The notes: generated by a model from the sequence alone, not told the origin. Positions 42,600 to 54,370 are shown, numbered from the stretch's first letter. The stretch is DNA of 64,000 bases from Isochrysis galbana (GCA_018136815.1 CM030936.1:5431774-5495773), one strand, 5' to 3'. A program made the numbers and translations.

Positions 42600-42735
42600 G
42601 GCGTATGGCGATGCGGATATATGGATATCTCCGGATATTTCTTGGATATTTGGGCCGATTTTCTGGATATATGGGAGATATTTCCAATGGATATTTGGGT
42701 GAAAAATTGTGGATATTTTGGCCTACCCCTAGAGT
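42600..42735. repeat. GGATAT-type subterminal repeats, probable hAT 3' end
   Basis: At least seven GGATAT(T/A)T words in 120 bp end at GGCCTACCCCTAG. Inverted, this reads CTAGGGGTAGGCC, a hAT-like terminus. It lies 160-300 bp past the transposase stop, the expected place. No mirrored 5' end was found. Confidence 0.5.
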
Positions 42736-42997
42736 GAAACCTTCTCAAAAACAGTTTTTTCCCCTTCCGGTCGTGATTATGAGATTTGTTTGTAATTTGT
42801 AATTTGAGTTCGGCCGAATCTCGTTTCGCTAGAGTAGCGTTCTCTACAACTCATCACGTTCTCGCTAGAAGCCCTGGGTTACACGAGTTCGCTGGCTGGG
42901 AACAACGATCTACAATCTACAAGTCTTCCACTCTTTACTCTACGCAATATCCGTCATTCGATCTCTAGCTCTAGATGCGCCGCGAGGATGCGCCAGG

Positions 42998-43027
42998 GGT
43001 TGGGGGGGGGGGGGGGGGGGGGGGGGG
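42998..43027 (+). other. Poly-G tract upstream of the GH16 gene
   Basis: Nearly 30 consecutive G residues lie about 80 nt before the chosen GH16 start. Such a tract can form quadruplex structure and is prone to length change. Confidence 0.9.
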
Positions 43028-43106
43028 AGTCTCTGATACCCGATCCGCACAGCACCTCGCCCGACGGGAGGTGCGCCGCCTCTTCTCCGCTCACCCTTTC
43101 TTTGTG

Positions 43107-45180
43107 ATGAGGCTCTCCGCCATCCTCATCGCCACGGCGGGAGCCACGCTCGCACACGAGGACGAGTGCTGCTGGTGCGACCCAAATACTCCCAAAGCGG
43201 CGCGAACCATCGTCGGCTCTGACTCGCAGATCTACAAGCTTGTGTTCTCCGATGAGTTTGACGACTCGAATCGCAACTTTGCCAACGGGCATGACACCAA
43301 GTGGACCGCCCTCGACATCGGCGACACGTCGAATAAAGGCGCCGCATTCTACCTTCCTGAACAGGCCGAGGTGCTCGAAGACAAGGACTTTGGTGTGACC
43401 AGTCTGCGAATTCTAACCGAGGCGAAGAACCACACTGGTGACTCGCCTACGGGTGAGAAGGGTATCTTTATGCCGTATAGGTCGGCAATGCTTCAGTCGT
43501 GGAACAAATTCTGCTTCACCGGTGGTATTCTGGAATTCCGGGCGCGCTTGCCCCGTGGTGGTGGTTACTGGCCTGCGCTCTGGGCCTTTGGCAATCTCGG
43601 ACGTGCTGTCTATCAAAACTCCAACACAGGGCTATGGCCATGGTCCTACGATGAATGCGACCCAGACTTGCAGCTCCCTCCGACTGATCCGCCTCAGCGC
43701 ATCTCTGCATGCGATGACCATGACTTCACATCTGAAGGTCTGCTTCCCTTCCAAGGTCGTGGTGCGACCGAACTCGACGTGCTCGAGGGTGCAGTCACGA
43801 ATCAGGGCTTCGGCTCATATGGCGTTGGCTCTGTGCAGCTTTCGCCAGGTATCCCATCTTACTTCCGGCCGCCTATGTTCGGTTTCCCCACGGAGTCCGG
43901 TCCAGGGTCATGGTACTCTGGTCTCACTTTTGGCCCTAAGGGCAAGCCCAACAATGGGTGGTATGGTCCGCCCTGGGGATCGGAGTGCCTGACCGGATGC
44001 CCCGACGCACTCTCGGGAGGCATTGTTGAGATCGACAACTTTGACACCAAGTATTGGACATACCGCATGGAGTGGAAAGTAGGGCCAAAGGGCCACATCT
44101 CGTGGTACTATGACGGCGAGTTCGTGTGGTCAATGGCGGGCTCCTCGTTCGGAGAGTACAAAATCTGCTCGGAAAAGCCAGGGTCGCCAACAGAGTGCAT
44201 GAGAACACCCAAGCGTCAGGTGAGTTTAATCTACGCTATCTCCCAGCTGCTGTGCAATGTATGCCGTGACGTGTGAACTCGCCTTCTGTTCCCCTTTCCG
44301 CTCAGGTGCCGAACGAGCCGATGTCCCTCGTGATAAATACCGCCATTGGTACATGGAACGGAGGCGCCTCCGCCATCGACAACCTGCACTGGCCTGCATC
44401 TTTCTGGGTCGACTATGTTCGCCTCTGGCAGCATGAGGTGAAAAAATATTGCAGCATAAATCTCTGTGGGGACGCGGTGTGGCAGGGAGGAGGCGCGCGT
44501 GGTGGTGGTGGTGGTGGGGCGGGGCTTCAATAGATACGAAAAGGCGGTTGACCATCATGTCTCGTACTGTTCTGCAACGTTAGGTAAATATCGGTTGCTC
44601 ACCTCCCGATTTCCCCACCAAGGAGTACATCGAAAAGAACGCCGGACTCTATGGCGAGCCAGTTGCGCCGCTTGGCACCGACACCTGCAAGGAGATGTAC
44701 CCCCAATCGGCCTATGATCACGCTGATGCGATCATGGAGAGGGCCAAACATGTGCGTGAGATGAGGCAAACCAACCCGCACTTCGCCAAAGCTGCCAAGC
44801 TGGCTGAGGCCCACCGGGCCGAAGCGGAGGCGGGGCACGAGGCTGCTGAGAAAGCTGCCGAGGCGGCGGCCACCGGTGGTGCTCCGCCTGTTGCCGCTGT
44901 GGTGACCAACGCTCCTCTGGACGCCACAGTCCTTGCCACGATGGGGCGGTCCACCCCGACGATCGACTTCCAGCCACGCTCGGTCCCGCGTACACATACT
45001 GTTGCCCCGACGTCATCTGAACCTGTGTCGGAGCAGCCGTTCCAGTCAAAGATGTCCCTACTAGTGGGAGCTTTCGCCGCCGCCGCCGTCTTCGCCGCCG
45101 CCCTCGTCTACCAACGCAAGCGCCGCCGCTCATACGACGTCTTCCAAGAGCCACTTGCCAGCTCTTACCGTGGCCTCTAA
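43107..45180 (+). CDS. GH16 SKN1/KRE6-like beta-glucan enzyme, membrane-anchored
   Basis: Related to fungal and stramenopile KRE6/SKN1 proteins needed for beta-1,6-branched glucan (for example chrysolaminarin-type) synthesis. Exons 43107-44219, 44306-44437 and 44584-45180 give 613 residues. The leader MRLSAILIATAGATLA is a signal peptide, which decides the start. The catalytic motif ELDVLEG has Glu222, Asp224 and Glu227. Other family blocks are FSDEFD near the N-terminus, GGILEFRARLPRGGGYWPALW, and VPNEPMSLVINTAIG right after intron 1. Exon 3 supplies NIGCSPPDFPTKEYI, an Ala/Glu-rich stalk, then a TM helix near the C-terminus (MSLLVGAFAAAAVFAAALVY) and a basic tail. This type I topology is opposite to the N-terminal anchor of yeast KRE6. 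A GH5-like gene follows 1.3 kb downstream. Confidence 0.92.
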
Positions 45181-45194
45181 GCAGCCCAATACCC

Positions 45195-45531
45195 TCACCG
45201 GGATGAATGCACAACCTTGGCTAACATTTGTATGACCAAGGGTATCAGATCAGGAGCCTCGTCACAGCTCTTTTTCGTTCTACATTCATGCTCCGTCCTC
45301 GACGATGGAGTTGTGCTGCCTTCAGGCATTGGCAAATGGTGCATAGATGCATGTTCTCGTGAGAAATGTTGACGTTGGGGAGTGCGTGGGACGCCACATG
45401 ACATGGTACATGTTGTTTCGCACTCAAAGCCGATTATGTGCACGAACCTTTGAAGGGCACCGTCCTTGAAAGACAGCATTTGAATGGCCTCAAGCCTCGA
45501 GGCGTTAATCTTCTCAGCCAAATCCTATGGG
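45195..45531 (-). CDS. Possible 3' exon of an unrecognised minus-strand gene
   Basis: An open frame after a CCCCATAG acceptor (exon start about 45531) begins DLAEKINASRLEAIQML and ends APDLIPLVIQMLAKVVHSS before TGA. Both ends look helical and protein-like, while the middle may be an intron (AAAG|GTTCGTG). Upstream exons were not found. Its stop lies 14 nt from that of the GH16 gene, so the two would converge. Confidence 0.27.
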
Positions 45532-45811
45532 GTGCCATGGGATCAGCTTCGGTGCTCATTCATGTAGGCTCCCTTCGTTAAGGCTCGTGTGTCGTGCTTC
45601 ATCTACCCCTCACTAAGATTCAAGGTGTCGCGTAAAGGGACTTATGAGCATCGATCAAAGCAAAGTGGGCATGCTTGGTATTCTCGTTCTCGCACATTGG
45701 ACCTTGGACCATCAAGTGGACCGGCCGATTGCGTGTCATCACTCTCACACAATCATCATGCCACTACAATCATAGCATGTGTAGCTTAATGTGCTATGTG
45801 AAACCCACTAC

Positions 45812-45918
45812 AACTAAGTTTATTCTTAGTTCACATGGGCGGTAGGCACCTCGTGCCCTCCCCCCCGGGCTCCAACTCCCCTCTAGGGGTCTCTCAGAAC
45901 TAAGTTGATACTTCATTC
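45812..45918. repeat. M1 family, short inverted-repeat element
   Basis: Opens AACTAAGTTTATTCTTAGTTC, which is itself nearly palindromic, and ends AGAACTAAGTTGATACTTC, giving imperfect terminal inverted repeats. The C/G-rich interior forms a hairpin. Relatives are at 54225, 54807 and 56808. An R1 copy begins at its right edge. Confidence 0.65.
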
Positions 45919-46290
45919 AAAAAAAAAGATCTGAAGATTCAGGGCTACACACCTATCGCGACGCTAGACCAATGCCAATGCACACCCTACTTTGCTACGT
46001 CGGTCAGCGCCCTTTCCCCCCCTCGCTTTCAGGGCTACACCTACACCTATCGCTAAGACAGTATCTGTATCTACCATCGCACATCAGACATCGCCCTTCT
46101 ATCCCCTCACTGCGCCTCCTCGCCTTCCCCCCCTCCTTGCTTTATCTTTGTCGTCTCTTTGTCGTCGGGGGTGCGGCCCGCTGGCGTACACTACCATGGG
46201 GCCCCGGTTGTGGATGCGTGTCCAGGGCAGGCCTGTTGGGTCGTGCACTTGTGTTCTTTTTTTGGGGGGGGGGGGGGAAGTCTTGTAGGG
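45919..46290 (+). repeat. SINE-like family R1 copy
   Basis: A-run, then GATCTGAAGATTCAGGGC, ACACACCTATCGC and the usual CT-rich middle, TTGTCGTC...GGGG and GGCAGGCCTGTTGGG. A second, shorter core (CAGGGCTACACCTACACC) at about 46030 suggests a partial internal duplication. A poly-G tract ends it. Confidence 0.75.
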
Positions 46291-46504
46291 GCCCAACGTT
46301 CAATGGGCTCGGCAGATGGGTGATTTCGACGAGAGTTCGGCGCGCGGCCTGCCCGCTTGGCGTGACCATCCGTCCGGGTGGAGTGAGAGTAGTGGTACTA
46401 ATGCTCAGTTAGATTATTATAGGTTTGACTGTGGCTGTGGCGCGTCGGCAAAGAGTCGACAAAGAATACCGGGAGGGGGGCCGCCATCTCGCCGTGCACC
46501 TCAG

Positions 46505-48812
46505 TGGAGAAGAGGGTCCGGGTCGCTAGATCCGTGCGTCTGCGCCCGCCGCCGTCGGAGTTCCTCTCGACGGCTCGCCAGTGTGAACCCCACGCTGGCC
46601 CCCTCGACAGCCTCGGGAACGCAACGGGTGGCCATATGGTGCGATGTATTAGCAGGCAGTCTAACGACTCTCCAGCGGCTGGCTGCGCCTCGTGGTGCAA
46701 GGTGGCGCAGTCGAGAGCACATTGCGAGTGGTGCAAGTGCCGTAGTTGTGACTTCTGTCCAGGCACTGCGGACCATCCGGCAGAGCTCGTCGCAAGCCCG
46801 GAGATCGTATTGCCTCCGCGATACGACTGCACGCCTGTACCACCACAGCGCGTGGCTGGTCCGCTTCGTCTCACCGCCTGCGGGCCAGACCTCTACTCGT
46901 CCGATGGCCACCCAGAGCCTATTCTTCTCAATGGTGTAAACATGTACCTTGAATGGCGCATGCCACCGCTCTATGACGCCAAGGCTATTGGTGACGTCGA
47001 AAGCGTACGTGCACATCTGCCTGGGGCCAATCTTATCCGCTTTGTTGGTGTCTTGTGGAAGGACTCCATCAAGGAGTCCGATGGGCTGGAGTGCAGCACC
47101 TCCGACGTCAATAGTGGATATCTGAGGACTGACTGCCTGCGTGCGATGGATACAATGATGGAGCAAGCAACTGAAGCAGGACTCTGGGTCATTCTAGCCG
47201 CACGCGCAAAGTACGCGGCAGGATACACTTGGCCAGAGCAACCTGATGTGTGGCATGATACTGAGCTACGGACCAAAATGCTCGAGATGTGGACATTTTT
47301 GGCTGCAAGATATCGGCACCTTGATCGTGTGGCAGGGTATGAAATCATGAGTGAGCCTCGAACAAAGGTGGTCTCCCAAGAATATGTCATGGAATTTTTG
47401 CAGGAGGGCTGCGATGCCATAGCGAAAGGTGATCCGCGCGGCCTGTGTGTGGTTGGGCCAGCGCCCTATTACAAGGTTTGGAACTTTAATGAAGCCGTGC
47501 TATTGCACCGACGGAACATCTTGTACACCTTCGACTTCTTTATTCCATGGGCGCTCGTCACCACAGATAGCAGCAAGTCTGACGCATCCTATCCGTCGCG
47601 CATGCGATGTGCTAGTGTGTACGACACTTGGTGGAACAACTTTTGCTCTAGCCCAGAGGAAATGGTAATGATTGATGACACTTGGCTGACAGCCATCATA
47701 GACGACATACCAGGTCGAATGCGTCGTGAATACGGCGTCCCGGTTTACTGCAATCAGTGCGTGGCCGAAGCCCGTAGATATGTGCCAGTGCTTATTAGTC
47801 CTGCGAATCAAGCATGACTCGTGTCGTGCCCTGCCCTGGTTCAATCCATAGGTGGGGCGCAAAAGGTGAATGGCTAGCCATTCATGGCCGACTCAAGTAC
47901 ACTGCAGGACTACTCTCACGGTTTACAAGCCGAAACATCTCCTCTTCATACTGGATTTGGAGGTCCATGCAGAAGGGCGGTCGACCACTCGATGATCAGG
48001 TTTGGGGATTCGAACTTGTGCACAATAACGGCTTGGAGGAGGGCCTCGACACGGAGATGATTCAAGTGCTTGCTGATGGGTTTTCAAACAGCTTACATCG
48101 CACAATAGCTTTGTTGCCTCCGTCTCCAAAACGATCAGGATCCCCGCAGGCTGATTCCTTGTCGCCATCGACTTTTCAAAGCCCGCTGCAAGATTCTTCT
48201 ACCGGCTCGACACCAAACGCCTCGATCGTTCGACTGGATTCGACCAACGTACCGATTTCACGTGGACGGTTGTCTCGCGATGAGGTGAATGGATTCAGTC
48301 TAGGGCAAGAAATCCTGCTCGTCGTTGGTATCTCATCTACATCAGCACTTCTGACTCTGTCTATTATCGGCCTTTGCATAGCCTCCCGTCGTCACGCAAA
48401 GACAAGACAGACACATCCTTCGACTCGCCATGTGGGCTCACGATGGGGCATGTGGAGTCAAGGGAAGGTGCTGAAGTACGCCCATTTGCAACCCAACACA
48501 AGCATGAGCATGAAGGAAGTCAGCATCAAGGAAGGCAGCCATTCCGGCTTGTGGACTAATATTTCTACAAATGGAACGAGGCCTTCTGGTCTGACGTCGG
48601 ATATGGAAAAGCTTGCAGCAACCACTAGAGGGAGAAGGTTTGTTCGCCGCACTGGCAAGTTGATGCACTCGGTGAAAGCACAAAATAGAAGCACGCGATC
48701 AACCCGCCCCTATTCTACGGATAATGAACAAGTGCAGGCGTTTGATGCTATGCATGACGATGGTGTCAATACAATTGGGCTTGCCACTATGGGAACAATC
48801 ACACGCATTTGA
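46505..48812 (+). CDS. GH5-like membrane-anchored protein with Cys-rich domain; nucleophile position is Gln
   Basis: Exons about 46505-47756 and 47852-48812 (intron 95 nt). A Cys-rich module (CASWC...HCEWCKCRSCDFC, about 46675-46765) precedes a GH5-type barrel: ILLNGVNMYLEW, LIRFVGVLWKD, GYEIMSEP (acid/base Glu, with Ser for the usual Asn), then PVYCNQWGAKGEW across the splice and SSYWIWRS after it. The conserved nucleophile Glu position appears to be Gln, encoded by CA|G across the intron. The C-terminal half has a Ser/Thr-rich stalk, a TM helix (LLVVGISSTSALLTLSIIG) and a basic tail. The N-terminus with its signal peptide is missing: the frame has no suitable ATG and begins after a CAG acceptor at 46502-46504, so at least one upstream exon exists. 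Confidence 0.82.
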
Positions 48813-49038
48813 TGGATGTGGTTGTGTGGTTGCTTGTGCGTGCGTGCGTGCCGCATACGCGACAGTAGTGCTGCATTGGGGTTAGGCAGGAATATCAACA
48901 TATCGTAAAACATATTTGGGTACGATTTCGCGTGTTGCGGGCGGAGTGGGGTGGCTGTGGCTGTGGCTGTGGATTGGTACTCAAATGATTGTTGAGACAT
49001 GGTGTTGTGGTTAGGGGGAGAGCCGCTCTTTATGTATC

Positions 49039-49235
49039 TGTCGGAGCGAGAAGCTCGTTTCCTCTTTGGAAACGAGCCGCGAGGGCGCACCGGCGGCTAG
49101 CGCGGCGCTCGGTTCATCCGGGGAGCCCGGAACGGGCTCATCGGGAGAACGGGGAAGGCAATTGACGGGCATGTGAAATAGACGGGAAAGTGGCACGGAA
49201 CGCGAATCGGAGGGACGAAGGACGTAGGAAAGAGA
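49039..49235 (+). repeat. Dispersed repeat R4, copy 2
   Basis: Near-identical to 14488-14690, including the GCTCGTTTCC/GGAAACGAGC hairpin. A few substitutions and a short deletion near 49160 separate the copies. Confidence 0.85.
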
Positions 49236-49369
49236 AAGGGCGCAGTGAGCAGATACCGCTGGCTTGGGACTCGTAGGGACTCGTAGACTTGCTGAAAGGA
49301 TAACTCGGAAGACTCGGGGCTTGGGGGTACTCAGGGGTTGCAGGTCACCAACAGGCGCTACACAGTGTG

Positions 49370-49970
49370 CGGAAATTTCCTCTCACATTCCCTAGGTCCG
49401 CTACCCTTGGCTTGTAGTAGGTCCTTGCTTCTTATTTCTTCTCGGTCAAGGTTTTGGCGAGCGAGTCGGTTGCTCTATCCGCTCGAGATTTGAGGTTTAA
49501 TTTGCCAACTCCCCTTGGAGATCGGTGTAGGTTCGCTTCTTAGGTGAGGGAATCTTTCCCCTTGATGCAAGTTACATGCAAGCCCTTGGCCCCTTTGGTG
49601 TTTCTTCCCCTTGGCTGCTACTCAGGGTTGTTCGTTAGAAGCGTCTAGAAGGTTCACGCTACACGGCAAGATTTCTTCCGTCGTGAAGATATCTCGTTGC
49701 GATCTGTGTCCGAAGTGATCGCCGTGGTCGCGCGACATGACGCTCCCCTTCGGACTCTCCGCCACGTGGGAAGTTACAAGGGAGACACGCTCCGGCCGTC
49801 GCTGCTCGCTGCGGAGTCTCTCTCTCTCTCGCTCTCTCTCTCCGTCTTTCTCGCGACGTGTTTGGGATATCGGTGATTTGGGGTCGCGGTTGCTTGATAA
49901 TTTGTAATTTGCTTGGTTTGGGTGAATGATTCCGGTGTGTTCGTGAGTCGGTGTATCCTGTTGGTCTCAG
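49370..49970 (+). repeat. Dispersed repeat R5, copy 2
   Basis: Matches 35100-35630 and, more closely, the complement of 58195-58620. Contains CCTTGGAGATCGG, GATGCAAGTTACATG, CTCTCTCTCGCTCTC and a GGGTGAATGATTC end. 49971-51807 has no supported gene; it is CT-rich with one TG/GC microsatellite near 51410. Confidence 0.8.
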
Positions 49971-51807
49971 CATCGTTGTCCGTCGTTGTTCGCTGCGTCG
50001 CTGCACTCAAGCAGTCTAGGCTCCCTCCCTGAGGGAAGAGTTCTTTGTAGGTCTAACAATCTCTTACAATCCAACACTCTAGGGCCGCTAGGAGCGCCTC
50101 ACCGCCCCACAGCCCTTCGTTCGCCGTTCGTTCCCAGTCCAGACACCCAAATGGGGATGCCCGACGCCCATCCAGAATTTCATTCACCCGACTCCCGGCG
50201 GGGAGGAGGGCCAAATCGCCGCGCTAACCGCCGGTGCTGCTCGCGACGGAGTGGCTCAGAGCCCTCCGGCTCCGCTCGACTCGACAGGGAAGCGCCGCGA
50301 CCAGCGACCAGCGCCGTGCGGGTGCGGGCGAGCAGGCTAGGTATGTGCATGGCCTCTGCTGCCCAGATAGGCTGCAAGGAAGGCCCACAACAGCCGCTGG
50401 AGGCCTCTTGTGCCGTGGGCGTGCGCCGAGCCCCCGGCCACCTTCACGTATTCACTCAGCTCGTCGTGAATTTGTACTCAACGACTACTTTAGGCATGGG
50501 GGGCGCGTTGTCTCGTCCACGATGCGCGCTTGTCCACGAAGCGGCAGCCTAATACTAAAAACCATTCAGACAAGAACAGACCAGATTCGTGGCGCATCAG
50601 CCCGCCGAGAACATCGGTGAAACGAACTCTCTCCCCAAACCAACTGTGCTCGCCCACCGCCGCCCGCCGGCGGCATGTTTTTTCACATTCTCGAGATCAA
50701 ATTTTAAAGATTGTCCAGAGTCCAGAGGCGGCTCTCGCCTCTTTGGCTCGTCTCAAGCAGGACGACGGCATCCCCAGACTTCTCTCAAGTCTATACGTAT
50801 AACCACGTGGTCGTTCGTCATATGATTTCCCGCCCATCATCTTTTTCTCTCTCCTCGGCGGCGCCTCTCGCGCGTGCCAACCAACCCCTCCCCCCCTCTC
50901 TCTCTTCTGCTCCCGTGCGACCACATCACACTACGTCCGCCAACACTTTGGAATTTTTCAGCCTTTTTACATATCTTTCCGCTGAGTCTTCTTCTCCCCC
51001 AACATATTCTTCCTCTCGCAGCCTCCAACTATTCCCATCACGTTCTCACCTTACCGGACCCCTTTGATCCATTAACTTGGGTCTGGATCCCGCTGCCAGT
51101 CCGTTTCCTAGACTGCGCTCTCAAGCTCTCTCCCCACCCCTCCCTCCGGTGAAGCTCGCCCCTCTCGTAAACCCCTCCGTCCCTCCTCCTTTGGGCGCAG
51201 TCACCAGCTGACCCGACCCGCACGAGAGCCTCGCCCTTCACGCATCCACCTCACGTGCCAGCCACGCCCCCATGCCCTTTAGAAGCAGAGATTCGCGAAG
51301 AGGCGGGGGAGAGACGAGTTGAGTGGTAGGAAGGCGAAGGGGGGAGAGGGGCGCGCCGGGGGGCGGGAGGGAAAGGGAGGGGGTGCGTCTTGAGGGAATA
51401 GTCGGACTGTGTGTGTGCGCGCGCGCGTGCCACCAATGCCCACCACCTTTGCGAGCATTTCCGGCATCCATCCCTTCTCCATCGCGCTCTCCTCTCCTTC
51501 TCCCACACCGTCTCTTATCCAACCCTCCACCCTTGCGCTGCCTCTCCCGACCCGACCCCTCCATATCTCAACTCCCCATTTCCCCGATCCCTCTGTTCTG
51601 CGCCCTGCCCTCGCCCCGTGCCTGGCTGCGTCGTACCGCTTCCCCCTCTTTGCCTTCCTAGCCCTCCCCCGCCCCCCCCCCACACCTCCTGTTTCCGTTG
51701 CTCTTTTTCGCTCGCCCACTGCCCCCGTCCCTCCTTGCGCTCTCCCTCATGCTTTTCCTCCCATGCGTTCCCCAATGGTCGCACTGTCTCGCTGCGCTAT
51801 TTACAGG

Positions 51808-53567
51808 ATGGTGATGCGATCGACCCTCGGCCACCAAAACTATTCGCAGCACCGCAACTCGCCCTCCTGGCAAATGGGCACCTCCACGCGCGAAATGCAA
51901 AACAAGGTCTTCATCAGTCGTGCCCATGCCAAGATTTCGACCAACGGGAAGAGCACTCCGGCCCCGCAGTACGCTGCTACTCTGCGGACCCATCGTACTT
52001 GACATTCGAGAGTCCTTTGCCTAAATGGAAACGTCTGAGAGCTCGCAATGCGTAGCCCTCTTGGCCCCCTGCGTGCTTATTTACCGTGCTAACCCCAAAG
52101 TACCCGCCACCCAATTGTAGATATTGCCTCACTGGCTCCGTCGGCAGGCAAGTCGAGGGGTGAGACGCGGCCTTCATCCCACGCTTGGCTAATGCTAGCG
52201 CGCACTCGCCACGCAAATAGTGCGCAACTACGTCTCGCTTTGGCCCTTTCCTTGCGTGACTTGTGCATATGGTTCGATCCTCACGACGATGCTACATCAG
52301 ATCCCGCGATAGCTCGCCGCAGTGGCGAATCGGCACCGCTCCGCGCTTCACAAACCGCGACCACCGGTCCATTGGCCCGGGTCCTGCAGCACATGACAAT
52401 TCCGTGAGCGCAGTCGGTGAGGATGACACTTTGCCATCTGCGCCCTGAGAACTCTTGGCGGCTCGCGTACCCGGCGGGCCTGACCCAGCTTCGTGTACGC
52501 CCTGCATCGCCTCCCCCCGCCCCCCCCCCGGCCTGCCTTGTCGTCGCCTAAGCGCTCCCTCTACCACCCAAACCATGCGACCAGGCCGCCAGCGTACATC
52601 GATCAAGCCATCGTCTCCAACGTTTGGGTTCGGATCCTCCGATCGCCACATCGAGAGCAAACGTTTCATCTCGTCGCTGCATGGCACCGTCAACTACGGC
52701 AGTGTAGGTCCCGGGTAAGAGCGTGCCTACCAGCTTTAGCCATCATGCGCTGTTCACAATGGTAAACGGGGGTCACCTGTTGCGAATGGTATGCGAGGGT
52801 CTCAAGTATGGAGATCATGTGCACGCTCTCACCTGCCGCCGCTGCGCGCCCACCGCAACGCAGGCCCATGACCTCCAGCCACTCGATCGATACGACCGGG
52901 CGCAGGTCTGGCTTTGGCACTGCCGATCGTTTTAATTGCGCTTCTGGCGCGCGGGGCGCCGAACCTCTTTCGCCCGGGCCAGCTGCGTACGACGTGAAGA
53001 TGAGCAGTGTTGGAGGTGCGCCGGCAGCACTAGGACGAAGCGGATTTGTTTTCGGCCCGATGCCCCCCAAGAGCAGGACGCTCCCCTGAGAGAACCCAGT
53101 CGCAATGCATGCGTGCAACATGGGCCCTCTTAATTAAACCCGTTGCTCGCTCCGCAGCACAAACCTTCAACTCGAGCATGGTGTCGCAACCCGCTGTCGG
53201 CTTGGGAGGCGCCGGCCGTTCTGAATTTTCCAAGGTGCGAACGGCCCATGGCGCGTGAGGATGGTGGTCGCACCCATGCCAGCGCTGTTTATCTTGAGGC
53301 GCCGCAGTGTTGCCGCATCAGCGCCACTCTGGTGTCTCCAACCCGTCATATCGCACCCTCTCGCAGGTCTTCATCTCGCACATGCACCGCGTGTCGTCTC
53401 CGGACATGTCGCCAGGCCCGGCAAGTATCAACAACGCCTTCTCGTCGATCGGCAAGCAACCGCACACGCGCGGCCGTAGTGCGCCAACATGGGGCTTCTC
53501 TAAGGCTGAACGTTTTCCCCCGTTGCGGCTCACCAACTCTCCCGGTCCAGGCTCGTACAGCCCCTGA
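51808..53567 (+). CDS. STPG/SHIPPO-repeat protein (axonemal microtubule-associated), 6 exons
   Basis: Repeated Pro-Gly-Pro units typical of sperm-tail PG-rich (SHIPPO/STPG) proteins, which line flagellar microtubules. Exons 51808-51968, 52301-52416, 52585-52714, 52864-53015, 53158-53234 and 53367-53567 give 278 residues with all five junctions in phase. Units: SPSWQMGTSTRE...KVFISRAH, RSIGPGPAAHDNSV, SPTFGFGSSDR...KRFISSLH, YGSVGPGPMTSSHS (rebuilt across intron 3), LSPGPAAYDVKM, KVFISHMH (rebuilt across intron 5), MSPGPASINNAF and SPGPGSYSP at the end. The 51808 ATG follows a pyrimidine-rich TTTACAG, so an upstream exon may exist. Confidence 0.85.
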
Positions 53568-53893
53568 GCTTCATTCAGACCACATCGCGGCATCGACCCA
53601 TGCGGCAGTCGTGTGGACTAGCCGAATGGAGCTGCGCATGCCTCGCTCAAACACGCGGCACGATGAGTTCTCCTCGATCGGCAAGCAGCCGCACACCCGC
53701 GGCCGCAGTGCACCAGCATGGGGCTTCTCAAAGGCTGAGCATTTTCCCTCGTTGCGGCTCACCAACTCTCCCGGTCCAGGCTCGTATAGTCCTTGAGCTT
53801 AAGACCACCTCGTGGAATCGACCCATGCGGCAGTTGTGTGGACTGGCCGAATGGAGCTGCGCACGCTTCGCTCAAACACGCGGCACGATGAGT
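53432..53893 (+). repeat. Tandem duplication of the STPG terminal exon and 3' flank
   Basis: About 230 bp containing the final SSIGKQPHTRGRSAP...NSPGPGSYSP segment, its stop and about 90 bp of flank is repeated immediately downstream (second unit about 53660-53893). The copy keeps the reading frame and stop (TGA at about 53795-53797) with a few substitutions. 53894-54224 is CCCT-rich and has no gene. Confidence 0.85.
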
Positions 53894-54224
53894 TGCAGGG
53901 GCCCGCTTGGCTGCCTCAAGGCGAGAGCTTGGCATTGGCGGTGTACACTTGAGCGGTCCACATCTCTGTATTTCTTGTTGGATGGTAGAACATTACTCTC
54001 CCTTCGTTCGAGTTCGGAGAGGTGAGGTGGCCGCCAAGTCTGTCTGTGTGTTTGCTACTCTCTCTTCTTCCCTACCCATCTCTACCTCCCTCCCTCGCTC
54101 GCTCCAGCTCCCTCCCTCCCTCCCTCTCCGCTACTCTCCCTCCCTCTCCCCCTCCCTCCCTCCCTTCCTCCCTCCCTCCCTCCTTTGCTTCCTGATTCAT
54201 GTTGTCACCATTAGACGTGAAGTG

Positions 54225-54370
54225 ACAACTAAGTTTATACTTGGTTCGCCCATGGGGGGCAGGACCCCCCCCCCTCTCTCCACTCCTCCCCTGCCGTGGG
54301 GGAGGAACCACCCATCCTCCTGGCATGCCTAATGGCTTCCCATGAGGAGATTGTCCTGGTGACCCACTCC
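54225..54370. repeat. M1 family element
   Basis: Opens AACTAAGTTTATACTTGG, followed by an inverted CCCATGGGGGGC/CCGTGGGGGAGG pair and GGCATGCCTAATGGCTT. Very similar to 54807-54935. Confidence 0.7.

Noticed and set aside
51279..52055. Overlapping long frames upstream of the STPG gene
   Set aside because: Low-complexity Pro/Ser or Gly/Arg translations of a CT-rich, probably intronic region.
52265..52290. GGTTCGATCC resembling a tRNA B box
   Set aside because: No A box or cloverleaf at the right distance; it lies within an STPG intron.
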